Shown: piece by piece, positions 23,856 through 37,284 of the stretch
How positions within the stretch are numbered: position 1 is the stretch's first letter
Layout: each line of letters starts with the position of its first letter
Origin: Carettochelys insculpta
Taxonomy: Eukaryota; Chordata; Testudines; Carettochelyidae
DNA length: 64,000 nucleotides
Direction of reading: 5' to 3'
Assembly (NCBI RefSeq): GCF_033958435.1
Contig: NC_134137.1
Location: forward strand, 253,564,501 to 253,628,500
Translations under genes and position numbers: made by a program
The notes under the pieces: generated by a model
Told to the model about the DNA's origin: nothing
What the model saw: the letters and a program-made list of their open reading frames with translations, nothing else
The model's database searches: none

Positions 23856-26583
23856 TTATATAGTCATAAAATCTTTAAATGACTGTATCTGTTGACATAT
23901 TGAGAACGCAGCACTTCCCTCTGATGCTGCAATAATTAAAAGGGCAAGGTACTAAACAGCTTTGAAAAAAATCAACTCATCATTCTGGTAACTATGCATC
24001 TGTCTTGATCCTAACATCGCTAAGCTTTATGTTTGGTTATTAGACACTACTGCCCATTTCCTGGAACCTGTGTCTGCTGATTACTGTTGCTGATTTGTAT
24101 TTCAGTCAGCATTCAAAATACAAATGTAGTGTTAAGACAACCTTTGAGAATACCAGATAACACCATGCCTGGTTTGTAATAAAAGAAACCGATATGAGCA
24201 TGCACATTGGTATCAGCTGCATATTCATCATCTCTTTAGTAAAGTGAACCTCATGCACAGTAGAAAGATGCCGATCAGCTTTTGGTTAATTCAGGCAAAT
24301 ATGCAATTGCTTCCTTATTTCCTAAAATGCTTGAAAAAATATAACAGCCCTGACGCACTCACCATTAAATATTAATTACAAGCATGGGTACATTAAAAAC
24401 AGACCCACAAGCCACATAATGATTATAGATAGATAATGAGTCAATACTAACATATTTTTCCAGTTCACATATAAAACTCTACTTACAATTAGCATACATT
24501 TAGCTGTGATAAAAAAATACATTGCATTTTATGCCAATTAAGTGCAGACCACAGGTTCTCGGCAAGCTGCCATTACAGCGTTTGGTGTTACAAACTTTAG
24601 GTGCTCCTGGACGTAACCGCCATTTGCTAGTGTGCTCCCAAATTTAACCCATTGAAATAAATGGAGTTACACTAAATATAGCCTACTGTATACAACAAAG
24701 CAGGATAATTTGTGAGGCCTTATGCTCCTACTGGCTATGTGTTATAAAATATATGCCCAAGTGAAGAATTTATAGCAATAACATTTACGTATCACGTTAC
24801 TCCATGAACAATCTAATTTATAAAATGCCTATTGTGTATACACAAGGAATGACCATAAATCTTTAACATTAAACAGTGTCAACAGGCGAAACAACTTTCC
24901 CACTAGACTCAGCTTACTGAGATTAATGAGCTTTTAAATGGATGGCAGGCTCAGAAGAATAGGTTCCTCCAACATCAGCTATTTGCCTAGGTAGAAAAAA
25001 TACCCTTAAATGGGTACAGGTGTCTGCAGCAAGACCCAAATATAACCTTTCCTCAAAATTAAAGGAAGTCCTTGAAATGACCCACAAGTATGGCAACAAC
25101 CCAAAAACAACACCATTTTTGATGTTATGTTTATTTACTCTTCATTGGAGATCAGATTTAGGAAAAAATATGACAGAGTACAACTCTATAAAATTTCCTG
25201 CCACCACCTTGTTTTTCTCTATTGAGAGTAAAGGCCTGTGAGTAGAAAAAATATATGCCATTTTATCCTATCTGTCACCTTGGATTAACAATTTAGTATA
25301 AAATTCCAAGCAGTGAAAAAGGCCAGACATGCATCCAATCATGCAGGTTCTTTCTTGGCTTCATGTACACTAACTGGAAACTGTCAACAAAATTGACTCC
25401 TGTTGTCATTGCACTCCCACAAATCAGCTCTCATACCACACTTACTGCTATTGCTATCACGACCAGTCAGCACATCTCTGACACCCACCAAGACACACAA
25501 ACAATATTAGCCCCTTGGTTCCACTCTAATGTCCACTCCCCTAAATTGACCCCAGCTGCTGACCGGAACAATGTCTCCACCCATCTCTAGCCATAGCACG
25601 GGGATGGAGAACATCTGCCAACATACTGCAACGGACACATGTATCCAAAATAAAATATTTCTTTCAAAACATGATATTTGACAAAAACCTTAATTCTTGG
25701 AATTTAACCCTTAATAACAGAGGTGACTCGCAGTGAGCTAACCCACAGCACCATAATCCTGGAAAACCTGGGCCATCCATTGGTTCATGAAGGTACAGTA
25801 ATTTATACCAGGGCAAAGACCAGGACTAAGTAGTAGGCCTCTTGATACCAACACAGTGAGTCATCCATGGGACTATGTCATGGTTGCCCGTGGCAGCACA
25901 CTTGGAAGAACCATGGTAACAGAAGGCAGCTAGGGTTCCTTGGTCAGTTTCAGACACCACACACCCATAATCTAACTTTTTTAAAGGTCTGGTTCTATTC
26001 TTCAGTGCTTCTCAAGCTGTGTGTAAGCACCATCTCGCGTAAACACATTTGAAAGTAACAACTGAGGAAGATCACAAAGCTTCCAAGACTTGGCTCAAAA
26101 CATCATCCATATGTTTTGGATGTACACCCAAATAATCAGCTTCTCTGCTTAACATGGATGGAAAACTTATGAGAAAAGGTTCTTTCATGAGTCTTCAGCA
26201 CCTTCTGCTTCTTGTCACACAAACGTTGGAAGAGGCTGTTCTTGCCTTCTTTCTTCTGGTCCTGGACAGCTCTAGAAAGTGCAGGGAGTGCTTACATAAA
26301 AAGTCAGGAGAACTTTTTGTTTTTAACACTCTTCTTTGATCCTCATGTAAAAATTTTAGCACTGGGTAAAGGTTTGAGTTGTTTTATCTAAATAAATTCA
26401 CCCATTGTTAGATTTGTGCTTTACATAGTATCACTATGCAACAAGCTAAAGCGTTAAAAAGAGCTCTGAATAGCATGCACACCAACTACCAAGATGGACC
26501 CAGTGTGAGCTGCCGTGATGCTGTTTGCAATGGGATGTACGGACCTGGAGAAAAGGAGTCAAGCAGGACCTAGGCTGGTGTGA
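23856..26583. other. No gene; possible palindromic repeat at 24596-24685
   Basis: AT-rich DNA. At about 24650-24680, cccattgaaataaatggagttac resembles the centre of a palindromic sauropsid repeat family. Short open frames show no domain. Confidence 0.4.
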
Positions 26584-26591
26584 CAATAAAG

Positions 26592-27398
26592 CAGAGGTCG
26601 GCAACCTGCAGCTCCGGAGCTGTATGCAGCACTTTAAGGAAATTGCAGCTCTGAGCACTGCTGCCTCCGATGCCATGTGTGGCTCCAGAGACTGCCGCCG
26701 CTTAAACAACAATCTAAACTCAGTTGCTTGCTGTTGAGCCAAATGAACTTAGTTTTTTTTGTTTAGGTGGTGGCAGCCGGAGCCGCTCAGCGCTCAGCTG
26801 AGTCCAGGCTCCTGGAAGAGAAAGCTGGCTGGGCAGGGATCTGCCCCATGTGGGCCGAAGTTTAAACCAACAGGAGAGCTAGAGGGAGGGTGGCTGAGCC
26901 TGCCCCCTCGGAGCCATGCAACCTTGCCAGGGAGGAGGAGGAGACAGCAGGGAGCAGTGGGGGGAGGCTGCAGCCGTGACTGTTGCAGAAGAGGAGACTG
27001 TTGCGTGCGTTGAGGAGAGCTAAGCCTTCAGGGGGCAGAGATTGGGGCTCAGATGGGTTAAGCCTGGGGGTGGGGCTGGGGCTAGGGCTGGGGCTGGGGC
27101 TCAGACAGATTAAGCCTGGTGATGAGGGGTGGGTTTGTAGGATGGGGATAAAGTGTGGGGATTGGAGGAGGATTTGGAGGCTGAGGTGGGTAAAGCCTGG
27201 AGATGGGGGTAACAACTTTCTAACTGGTACAAACCACTGTGTGTGCGCTGTTCTTAAAAGAGGGGTAATAAAAAGTACAGTTTGATGTTATTTATTAAGG
27301 ACTGACTCATATTCACGTGCATTACAACTCTTGAAGGATTTATTTTGTATCTGAATTTGAAAAAATGTTTCTTCCACTATTTCGGTTGCAGACCCCTG
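26592..27398. mobile_element. hAT non-autonomous element, 8-bp TSD
   Basis: It starts cagaggtcggcaacctgcag and ends gttgcagacccctg, the CAGGGGTC-type terminal inverted repeat of hAT elements. The flanks caataaag (26584-26591) and cactaaag (27399-27406) agree at 7 of 8 positions, the hAT duplication length. The interior holds an imperfect tandem run of ggggctggggctagg near 27064-27104 and repeats of taagcctggngatgg. It is the same family as 35266-36298. It lacks a transposase. Confidence 0.75.
27064..27104 (+). repeat. G-rich hexamer repeat (ggggct)n
   Basis: About six copies of ggggct/agggct in tandem inside the hAT element. It has four or more G runs, so it could form a G-quadruplex. Confidence 0.6.
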
Positions 27399-27735
27399 CA
27401 CTAAAGGGTCAGGTAACGAATGCAGGCTGGGGTCAAACTACCACGACTCCAGGTGTGGACTGTTGGTACAAAGATCTGTCTCCTACAGTTCTACCTACCT
27501 ACCACATCACTTATTGTTAGTGAAATGTCTAGAAGCATCCAGGGGACAGCTAGACAAATATATAGCTTCTACCTGTTTACAGCTTCTACCTGGTTACAGC
27601 TAACCTTTTACTTAATCTATCGACTGCTACACTGAGAACTGCTTCTGAAAACGCAAAAGTCAGACTGCTGTCTGCCAGAACAGACCACTGCTTTAAATTC
27701 CTCACTTTGAAGTCTCTACATTTATTAAAAGTTAA
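27399..27735. other. No gene or classifiable repeat seen
   Basis: A short duplicated phrase, agcttctacctg(t/g)ttacagct, occurs at about 27566-27602. Otherwise nothing. Confidence 0.4.
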
Positions 27736-27836
27736 GGCTGATATTTTCAAAGGATTCAAAGTGACTTAGCCATTTCCCCTTTACGTTCAATCACATTTAG
27801 GTGCCTAACTCCCTTAAGCTCATTTGAAAATCACTG
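27736..27836. repeat. Short palindromic sauropsid repeat
   Basis: It starts ggctgatattttcaaagg and ends with the complementary catttgaaaatcac, with aagtgacttag and aggtgcctaa arms. It matches the known palindromic family spelled like 'attttcaaaggcacctaagtg'. Class uncertain. Confidence 0.5.
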
Positions 27837-28164
27837 CATTTATTTGTTCAGGAAAAGTATTTATTTAGGGACTCTTTAATACAACCCTTCCTCAAAGTCA
27901 GTAATTATAAACAGAACAGTGAAACAATATTTCTGGCCATTACAGGACTAGTTTCCTCAGATGCCACCTGCTATTACACGCAAAGATAACACAAGCACTA
28001 CTGCTTGTGACACCTGACTGTATATACTTTAACATGAGAGTCGTGACAAGCCAGAGCAGAGCAACACCCCTCCTCCAAAACAAGCCATGAAAGAAGAGCA
28101 CTGAGATGGTAACACTGCATGGACACTCACATTTCTATATGATCTCTTGAAACAGTGTTATGAA
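27837..28164. other. No gene or classifiable repeat seen
   Basis: Unremarkable sequence. Confidence 0.4.
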
Positions 28165-28372
28165 TAAGCTTGCACTGAAAAAGAGAGAGAGAAGAGAAAA
28201 AGGTAAACAATTGCCATAGTGGATCAAACCAATTGGCTGTCTAAGCCCATACCCTGTCTGACAATAGACAGGCCCAGATGCTTCAGGAGAAAGTACAAAT
28301 CTCTGGTAATCAGCAGTTATGGAACAACCTGACATATGGGAAATTTCTTCCTGACCCCAGGCAGCTCACCAT
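28165..28372 (+). mobile_element. CR1/L3-like LINE 3' UTR fragment
   Basis: The phrases attgccatagtggatcaaac, taccctgtctgacaatagac and ccagatgcttcaggag are characteristic of the 3' UTR of CR1/L3-type LINEs. There is no coding part. The 3' end is diffuse. Confidence 0.6.
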
Positions 28373-29610
28373 GAGCATGCCTGGAAACATCATTAAGATT
28401 TGTAACCCTTGTAAATTTCTGTCCCGGTTTCTGTAATGGTGAATATTATCATGATACAGGTGTTTGTTTAATTTTTTTATTCCTACCTGCTGCTAATCAT
28501 ACAATATTCATGTGAATAAAACTTGTTTTATTAAAATGTGTTATATCCACACATATGTCAAAAAGAAGCAGGGGAATGAGTTTTTGTTTATTATTATAAA
28601 ATAAGAAATCTGTCAAATGCTCAAATAGAGTTTAGATAATGTAGTAACATCTTAAATATGGTACAGCCTTAGGGTACATAGTATAACAATGACATACAAC
28701 TGGTGCCAGGCACCAGGATTTCTTCATTTATAATGAATATGCGTATTTATGTTTGACAGGAAAGGTGACAGATGCATTTTACCCTCCAGCTTTCATTTAT
28801 GGTTAAAAATGCATTCATTTAGAAGACACAGCATTATTTTCAGCATGTTATCCTCCTTTAAGTACATTCATGTAAACCACATTCATTCATTCTGTGACCT
28901 TCCTCTTACAATTTGCCTGATAAACAGTGTGCGCTTCTCCACTTGGTAACATCTTTAGATGGGGAGAGGCACATCCCATCCCACTTCAGGAAAAGCACCT
29001 GAAAGCACAGTAATTCAGATATTCTCAGTTCTTTCCCTGCTCCCCACTCAACTGGGAGGAAGTGAGGCAATGTGGCCCTGCAAAAGAGTGCAACTTATTT
29101 TCTTTTTCATGCCAAACTCGTTCACCTAGTCAGTACACTGGAAAAAGGGAAAAAGCAAGGACTTCATTTTGGAGCAGACCTAAAACCATGATACAGATAC
29201 CTATAGCACAGTTCTGTCAGAAGAATGCACAAGCCTGTCAGAAGTAGCAATAATCTAACCTTTACTCTGATGAGCAACTTGAGCGTATGTATAAAAGTAG
29301 TACCTCTCCGTTTCAATGTGCTGAAAAATATGATCCAAATCCTGAAGTTCTTTCTCAGCTAGTTGAAAAAAATGGGGAAAAACATTTGCAAAACTTTCAT
29401 AAATTTCTCATAGATTTTTGAATTTTTAATAACTCTCCAGCTCCACTCAACCCTTTTTCTGGAAAGGCGTGAACAATAAGTTGCCATGTTTATTACTAAA
29501 CACAGTCCTAAAGAAGTAATAAATGGCTAGTGGTTGCACGATTGCACTTATGATTAAAATATGTAGATGGTGTTAATCTTTGCCCTGAAATCAGTGGCAG
29601 TCTTCACTGA
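28373..29610. other. No gene or classifiable repeat seen
   Basis: AT-rich DNA with no repeat I can name. Confidence 0.4.
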
Positions 29611-29706
29611 GAACAACAAGAAGTCCTATGGCACCTTATAGACTAACAGATATTTTGGAGCACAAGCTTTCATGGGCAAAGACAGATGCTTTGTCAGATG
29701 CGTGAG
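29611..29706 (-). mobile_element. Probable Penelope-like retroelement 3' fragment
   Basis: On the minus strand the segment reads like the common sauropsid 3' end 'gaaagcttgtgctccaaaat' followed by 'tctgttagtctataaggtgcc'. I associate this with Penelope-like elements from memory of turtle and crocodilian genomes; the assignment is not provable from about 100 bp. No coding capacity. Confidence 0.45.
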
Positions 29707-29803
29707 TGAAAATGTCAGAACATGGTCCTACATGTGAAAACAAAATTTAATAACTTGTGAAAATGATTGATGTTCTACTTGTCATGGCCATTTGGAAGAT
29801 AAG

Positions 29804-29982
29804 CAGTGTTCCCTCTAAGCTTTTCCATCCATGTATGGAATAAATTTTATGTGCATTGAGACGTGTGAAGGTGCACCACCAGTAGAAACAAAATAACCGG
29901 CTATGGGTGTTCTGTTAATCAGCTGGGCAGTATCTGAATCCTTCCTGAGTGCTGCACATGCACGCAGCATACAGGGAACATG
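29804..29982. mobile_element. Short hAT-like MITE
   Basis: Left end cagtgttccctctaagc, right end gcatacagggaacatg, an inverted pair. The flanks aagataag and gtgaaaag agree at 5 of 8 positions, a weak 8-bp duplication. It shares tccatccatgtatgga and atcagctgggca with 14654-14834. Confidence 0.6.
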
Positions 29983-32024
29983 GTGAAAAGCAGTGTTATC
30001 ACCAGCATGCTAGCTTGATGCTCTGACAGGGCCTAATCCAAACCCCTTCTGAAGTTGGTGAAAAGATTCCTTCTGATTTCACTGGTCCTTAGATCAGGGC
30101 TATAGTATTTAGCTAACATTAAATGACTGGGGCTTCTAAGCATTTTTGCCATACAAATAATAAGCAAGAGTAATTCAAATGAATTTAGTCATTCTATTTT
30201 AAAGAAAACAATTAAAAATAAAGTAACATTGAATAATCACCCCAAAAATACATCAAACTAACTAATACATTAACCTCATAACTTGAAATCAAGTCAATGC
30301 ACTTTTACCACGAAGGAAATCTCTTCTTATTGACATATGCTTTCCTATTTATCTTAATAAAGCAGAACAAATGCAGTCAAGACTAAGTCGGGAAAATACT
30401 TAAATTTCAAACACTGAGTTCCTTTTTTTTAAATGATTGCTGTTCTAGAACAGAGGCTGTATTTTTATTTGCTTATTTTTACAACACAACATTAGGCTCC
30501 CAAGCTGCTAGTGAAAATTTCTTCAGCTATATCAATCCAGTTGAGATTTACTCTCACTCCTTTAATTCCCCCTCCTACAGCTATAGTGCTTGCTGTCCAA
30601 AGAAAAATCCAAAGGAAAACCTGTTACTTCATATCTATCCTGCTTTAGTTAATGGGAACATGTAACTGACTCTGCCCCCAATAAGCTACTGCACAGGGTA
30701 GGACTAAGAGTGCACTGTCTCTCAGTCATCATTTGACTAGCTGGTAAGTAGTACATTATCTTTCATTTTCTTCCTTTCTCCAGGGCACAGCCATGTACCT
30801 ACTGCTTCTCATTAACCTTAGAAGCTGTAAATTTAAGTGTAAACTCATTTTCTCTTCAGAAGCTGTACGTGAGTACTGGATAACCTCATTTACTCCAATT
30901 TCAGCAATTAATTTTTGTGGGACTGTGTAAAAAAAGAAAAAGTTTGAATTAATCTAATATTTTTGATTTCTCTAAATCATCAACCATAAACACTATATTC
31001 CTGAGCCTAGTGGGTAACTCTTCTGGCTTGGTAGGAGCGATCATGCCGGCACACACAATGGAACCACATATGTGTGGCACAAAAAATTATATGCGGTCAT
31101 ACTACAGACTCTCATAATTTAAACTGAGGTGCTTCTAGGCAACAGTGGAGCAGTAGTCGATAAGCTTCAGGCAGCAGAGAAATCTACTGCATCTGTTTTA
31201 TAGTTGGCTGCTGCACTACTGCCTGCAGCACTTGAATTATGGCAAGAAAGCCTACCCCAAAAACTTGCAGGGTGTTCTCCTCTTGATCTTGGGAGTTCAA
31301 ACCTACCAAACCGGAAAACCAGCCCTTTTGTGGATGCTAGCTCTACCTTGAGATCATAGATTCCAGCTGATCTCCTCGCTCTGTTTTTGTTTTTCTTGTA
31401 ATTAATTTTTGTGGCCTAGCAGAAAGAAATGCTAAAATACATAAAAATATGGAGGCAACTAGAAAGCTGAAATACAAGCCACAAATACCAAGGATACTAT
31501 ACTGCCTCTTACTTTTTTATAGGGGGCAAAAGTAGGGGATAAGACCCCACACTGACAGTGCTGGCTTGACTTCCCTGAACATCAGCTGCAGGCACAGGAG
31601 TTTAGAGGAATGCATGTGGTACTTCCCTGCTCCTGGGCAAGTGACCTTTGTTTCCACTTCCTATGTGCTGCCTAGTACAGCCAAGCTGGTGGTGGAGGGA
31701 AGTAATCTACTAATTGCCATGGAGCAGTAGGACATTACTTAGGGTTGGAATCAAAGGTGGAACTGTGAGGAAATTGTGATTCTCTCTCTCTCCCTTGCCT
31801 CGCCCCCTTCAGCACTGGTTCAGCTACATGGAACCCTCCGTGCAGAACTGCCTTTTAAAGGCTCAGTCCTGCCAAAAGAAAATAGTGTACGTTATCTATC
31901 CATATAGAGGCAAAAAGAGAAGTGGTAACAAAATGCCACTAATTTTCAGGGTTACAAGGACAACAGACTTTTAGACTCTACTCCAATAGTAAAACACTGT
32001 CCTTACAGCAAGTTAATACAGGTA
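29983..32024. other. No gene or classifiable repeat seen
   Basis: AT-rich DNA. No open frame with protein character. Confidence 0.45.
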
Positions 32025-32294
32025 CAGTAGGGTCTCAACATTCGCGAGGGTTCCGTGTTGTGAATCCTCATGAATGTTGAATTTTGTGAATATGACTCCC
32101 TCCTGGAGCTCAGCTGCTGGCGCTCCTGCCCGAGGCCCTGAGGGAAACAGCAGTTGCCGGTGTTCCTGCCCAGGGCCCCAGGGAAGCATCAGCTGCCAGT
32201 GCTCCCGCCTGCAGCCCCAGGGCAAGCGGCCACTCGGCCGCTAGCAAATAACTGAATTAGCAAACATTACATTCGCAAATCTTGAAACCCCAAC
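32025..32294. mobile_element. pogo/Tigger-like MITE, TSD TA
   Basis: The left end cagtagggtctcaacattcg and the right end cgcaaatcttgaaaccccaac are imperfect inverted repeats. TA flanks both sides (32023-32024 and 32295-32296), as in Tc1/mariner-pogo elements. The interior has about three imperfect tandem copies of a ~38-bp GC-rich unit (32105-32225). Confidence 0.58.
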
Positions 32295-32929
32295 TATTTA
32301 CATTTTTTTAGGGCAATGAGTTTTCCCATGGTAAAAACAGCCTTTATGCTATGCAAATGGAGTCAGAGAAGGAAGCATGGTAATAGCCACATGGCCATAA
32401 CAGAAAATCATGCAATTTTTAAAAGAAAAAACAGGAAGAATCAATTTGTTGACTGGGAAATTTGTTACCAGCTCATGGCTGGCCTAGCAGTACACTTGAT
32501 GGTGGTTTGCATTTTGAGTTTCAAATACAAAAGTTGACTTGTTTTGAGTCATGGTGAAGCTGTCAACCTAAAGCAGTGTAGATCATCACTGACTTTGGTG
32601 CCATATTACATCAACAGTAGTGTATGTTGGTGGATATGAAGAAGAAAAGCCAGTTACCTCTCAAAAACAGATGTCAAGTATTGGAATTCCATTCAAATCA
32701 GAGAAATTTGTTACATGCACAAGAAACAAAACACAAGCCAACATTTCATTCATCTTTCTGAGGAAATAACAAAATGTAATGGTACGTAGGGGAGGTACGG
32801 GGGGAATACCTAGAAAACAAAGCTCTCATTGAAGTAAATAAAGCCAGGTTTTCGCATAATATTCTTAGTGGGGTGAGGTATTTTGTCTCCAGCAAATAAA
32901 GATAGAACGGCTGTGGCCACACTACCCCA
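32295..32929. other. No gene or classifiable repeat seen
   Basis: Unremarkable AT-rich sequence. Confidence 0.4.
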
Positions 32930-33880
32930 CCCTTTCAGAAGGGACATGTAATTTACTGCTGTCTGGATCTGGACACCAGGGCTCAGGGCTCCCCTCCACA
33001 GCATTCAATCTGCAATGGGGTGGGAGGTGGGGAATCTTGCAAACCAGATCTGGCCCACACACTCTGCTGGGTCTAGGTGGTAGGAAGAGCGTCCAAGCTC
33101 CACGTGCTGCCACCACCACCATTCTTCCTCCTCCTGCTGCTTCTCCTCCCCCAGTGGGGTGATAAGCAAGCAATATCTCCACAGAGGCTTCACTGCTAAC
33201 TGGCCAGAATTCTAGCCAATCAGAGTAGAGAGATCAGCAGGGGACCTGGGGGTTGCGGTTCCTGGCAGTAGTGGGAGAAAAAGCCCCCAGAGAGACTGTC
33301 TCCTGCTGCTGCCATTTCTTCAGCTGTGGGGGGAAATGGAGGCAGCAAATGCCCCCATCCCCAGCCTGCTCCCATCCCCTCCTCCTGCCCTGACTCCCCC
33401 ATCCTGCTCCTACACACCCCTCCTGCTCAGACCCCCACCCTCAGCCTGTTCCTACACCCTCCCTCCTACCCAGACCCTTCATTTCCAGCCCACTCCTTAA
33501 CACCCCCAGCTGCCACCCTCTACCCACCTGTGAGCCCTTGCTCCCAACCAGATCCCCCAACACCAGCCCACTCATGCACACTCCCTTCCACCTAGACCCC
33601 ACACTTGCTCCCCAGCAGCCCCCTCCTATACACTGAACCACTTCTTGATCCCATCCAAGGGCCACAGAAGAGTTAATCTGGCCTAGGCAAATCCTGAACC
33701 TCAGCACCCCATTCTCCATCCTCCTGCCTGTAGTGCTAGAGCGTGAGAGTGTCTCACTCATGGGTCATATCAGTGAGGGTTTTAGGATATTTACTCCTGC
33801 TTTGCACATTTATGTAGTCCCCTAATTGATTTCTCTGTGGGTCAATGGCTTCCAACCCAAAAAAGGTTCCCCACCCCTTG
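32930..33880 (-). mobile_element. hAT non-autonomous element, minus orientation
   Basis: The right boundary reads ggttccccaccccttg, whose complement caaggggtggggaacc matches the start of the hAT element at 62624. Moving inward on the minus strand, gaggttcaggatttgcctag and ggctgctggggagcaagtgt match that element in order, so the two are the same family. The left boundary is worn and I cannot see the target duplication. The C-rich central run (33340-33620) comes from this element, so the open frames over it are not genes. Confidence 0.65.
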
Positions 33881-34945
33881 AATCTGAACACATATTACAT
33901 TTTTGAAAACCCTACATTTGCTTTAAAAATACTTACTTATCGGTTAATGTAGAAATTAAGGTTAAATACATTGTGACAGGTACGGCAGTTTCCTGCAGTA
34001 TCCTTGAAAAACTTTATTGCAGTACTTTTGGAGTCTATTGTATTAAATGAAAAGGTTATGCATGACAATGCGTCTGGATGATCAAAGGACTATGTTGAAC
34101 CAGGCAGCAGACGAGAATTGTCTTTTGAGTCAAAGAATGTGATGTGAATTTCCTGGGAACTTTGTATGAAGAGGTGACTTCCTTCACCCAGTTATTAAAA
34201 AACTCAGAGGTTTGAAGTTCTACCCTGAGGAGCAAATTGCTCTCTGCTGATTACAAGTTCATGTAGGCTGAAGATCGAAGTCCCAAGCTGTACAAAGAAA
34301 CAGAATGATCCATGCCATCAGTCAGTGTGCTTGTTCTGAGATAAGCCTGTTACAAATTTTTAACCACAGAAAAATCCTTTCAATTTGAAGGACTGACTCC
34401 TACTGCTGACCACCTGGCTTGCTGAAAATTAACACAGTATAGTCAGAAAACCATTCATTCTGGAAAAAACCTGGTCAGGAGGGAAAGAGATGTAGGTCTC
34501 CTTCCCAGAGAGGAGATGGCTGAGGAGATGGGATCCTAACAGCGACTGGACCACATGTGCCCTGAACTGGGACACACATAAGCTTAACTCTGCTCCCTTG
34601 GAATCATGCATTACAGTAGCATTGTGGCATTGTATTAAAATAGCACCTTAATGTCCAAGTCAAGTATCAGACCAAATGATATTAGACACACTAAAAATTT
34701 AGTAAGGAGATCATCCATGCCCTAAAGAGTTTATTGTCATCATCAAAAAAGATTACATACTATTTCACAAGTAAGTTTTTTCTACAGTTATATGCAATTG
34801 TGTTTGTAAGAAAACCCACAATCACTTAATCAGAGAATGTCTCAATGACTTCTGCAATGAAAAGAAAGTCTTAAGAAAACCAGTTCTGTATTTTTCAACT
34901 CATGATTCTTTTATATCAGTGGCTCCATTTTGAAAATTAGGCACT
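33881..34945. other. No gene or classifiable repeat seen
   Basis: AT-rich DNA without recognisable features. Confidence 0.45.
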
Positions 34946-35258
34946 TACAGCAGAACCTCAAACCTCGGTAACTGAGATGGTTCAGAATTCTGAAAAATTC
35001 TTAACTCTACAAAAACATCATTATGCTTTCAAAATTTACATCTGAACATTGACTTAATACAGCTTTGAAACTTGACTATGCAGAAAATGAATACTGCATT
35101 CTTTATATTTTTTTTAGTAGTTTACATTCAACCCAGTACTTTACTGTATTTTTCCTGGGAGGGAAGAGAAGGTATCTGCTGTTTCCTGATTGTATACTTC
35201 CAGTTCCAAATGAGGGGTGTGGTTGACCGGTAAGTTTGTAAATCTGATGTTTGTAACT
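34946..35258. mobile_element. Possible pogo/Tigger-like MITE
   Basis: The left part reads cagcagaacctcaaacctcg; the right part has gatgtttgtaactctta, which could be its worn complement. The style matches pogo-like non-autonomous elements with TA at the ends, but the inverted repeat is weak. Confidence 0.35.
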
Positions 35259-35265
35259 CTTAGGC

Positions 35266-36298
35266 CAGGGTTTGGCAACCTGCAGCTCTGGAGCTGCATG
35301 CAACTCTGGGCGCTGCTGCTGAGGATTCCTCTCGTGGCTCCCTGCCCTGCGCCTGCTGAAATAATGGAACTCCCTGGAACTGGTTTAGTGGCTGGCAGAG
35401 TGGCAGGAGGGATCCGGATACATTATTTCAGTGGTTGCAGAGCAGAGAGCCACCCCCGCTGCACCTGGGGGAAGGGAGCAGGGGGAGGGGCAGCCAAGTC
35501 TGCCCCTGCCAGAGCCACAAAGCTGTGCTAAGAAGGAGGTAGAGGTGCAGGGGAGAGGCCTCTTGTGAGCCAAGCACAGCTTCCCTCCCCGCCATGCCAG
35601 TGTCTCCTCTCAGGCAGCGCAGTGTCCCCCACCTCCTCCTCACTCCCCAGCCGCAGCCCCTCCCTGTTTTCACTGGCAGCCGCCAAAGCCTGGAGCCATG
35701 TCCCAGTGCAAGCTCAGCTCCTCCAGGGCCCAGACCAGCTCCCCTCTGGCCCTGGGACCGCGCTGCTGGGTGGAGAGCAGCTGGGAAAGGTGCAAGCACC
35801 TTCTGGCCTGAGAAACTGGTGTGGAGGAGGGTTGGGAGACCCAGAGCACGTGCGGGGGGAGAGCAGCAGGTGGGCAGTAAGATCTGGGTTTAGTGAGCTG
35901 GCTGGGGCGAGGTGGCTGAGGCGGCATAAGCCTGGGGATTGGGGGCGTGGTTTGGGGCTGAGAGGAGTTAATCCTGGGGATGTGGGGGGGTTGGGGCTGA
36001 GACAGATTAAGTCTGGGGATGGGGGTTGAGTTTGCAGGATAGGGGGTAAAACTTAGGAATAGGGGGCAGATTTGGGCACTGAGGTGGGTTAAGCCTGGAG
36101 ATGGGGCTAATGACTTTCTTACTAGTACAAATCATTGTGTGTGCACTGTTGTTAAAGTAAGAGTAACAAAAAGTGCAGTTTGACAATATTAATTAAGGAC
36201 TGTCTCATATTCATGTGCATTGCAGCTCTTGAAGGATTGATTTTGTTACTGAATTTGAAAACAAGGGCTCTTCTCACTATTTTCGTTGCAGACCCCTG
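35266..36298. mobile_element. hAT non-autonomous element, same family as 26592-27398
   Basis: It starts cagggtttggcaacctgcag and ends gttgcagacccctg. The last 400 bp (taagcctggngatgg repeats, acaaatcattgtgtgtgcac, actgtctcatattcatgtgc) align in order with the element at 26592. The GC-rich middle (35400-35900) gives long open frames on both strands that are not genes. The target duplication is unclear (tcttaggc versus ctctaccg). Confidence 0.68.
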
Positions 36299-37284
36299 CT
36301 CTACCGTAATTAATGCTTAGCTAGTTAATTCCTTTAAGAAAATTTAAAAAACAGGTATTTTCCCATGGAAGGGCTTCCATGTGGTATACATCATTATGTG
36401 AAAGTAAGGCACTGTTCAAAAAATGAAAAATTCATTGCAAATATACACCAAAAGCATATTTTTTCTTGTTTCCCTTTTAAAAAATTGATCAGAGCAGCAT
36501 GAGCAGCACTTCTGATGTTCAGTCTAGACAGTATTAAGGCTGTTACTAAATATATCTGAATAAATACCATTAGGACAGTGAAACATCAGTGTCAACCAAT
36601 TGGCATTAGGAAACCCTCCCATTAAAATGTAACTGATAGCAAATGACAGTCCGATTGTCTAGTCTTAATAATCCTCCATATTTACCCAAATAGATATACA
36701 GGACCAGGGAGAGCCTTATTTTTTGTAAATATTAACCCTTTAGTGGACTTACTGGATTACCTGTGTTCTGTTTTTCAGTATGGCCCATCCATATAATATT
36801 TGGCTTAAAAGTATTTATCGTAAAAGGACATGTAGCAATACTGCCTTCCTACACAATGCCTTTCTGTCTGGGTTGAAACAAATAAGAAAACCTACTGTGT
36901 GTTATATTGAGTGGGATGATCAACAGCAGCACTAAATAACTGAATTAAGATGATAAACACAGTCAATACAAACTGTTCTGAAATTAGCTCCTCATAATCA
37001 ACTCGGTGTATAATGTTTAAGTGTTTCTTAGAAATCTTTGATTATTAAATTAATTATTTGCCATGGCTAAAATTTTCAAATTTAGGAGCCAATTTCAAAT
37101 TAAAATTCCACTCTCTCATACACGTGAGACAAGTATACTGCTAAAATCTGCATAATACTTTGGAGATGTACCTCTTCACATGAAAACAATTGAGAAAACA
37201 GACAGTACATAAAATTATATCTAAAGAATCAGAGTAGCAGCTGAAGGTAATAGCTACAAAATCTCAATGACAACTGAACTCGTT
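36299..37284. other. No gene or classifiable repeat seen
   Basis: AT-rich DNA. Confidence 0.45.

Noticed and set aside
35400..36029. Several open frames of 90-154 codons
   Set aside because: They lie wholly inside a GC-rich hAT non-autonomous element and show no transposase or other domain.
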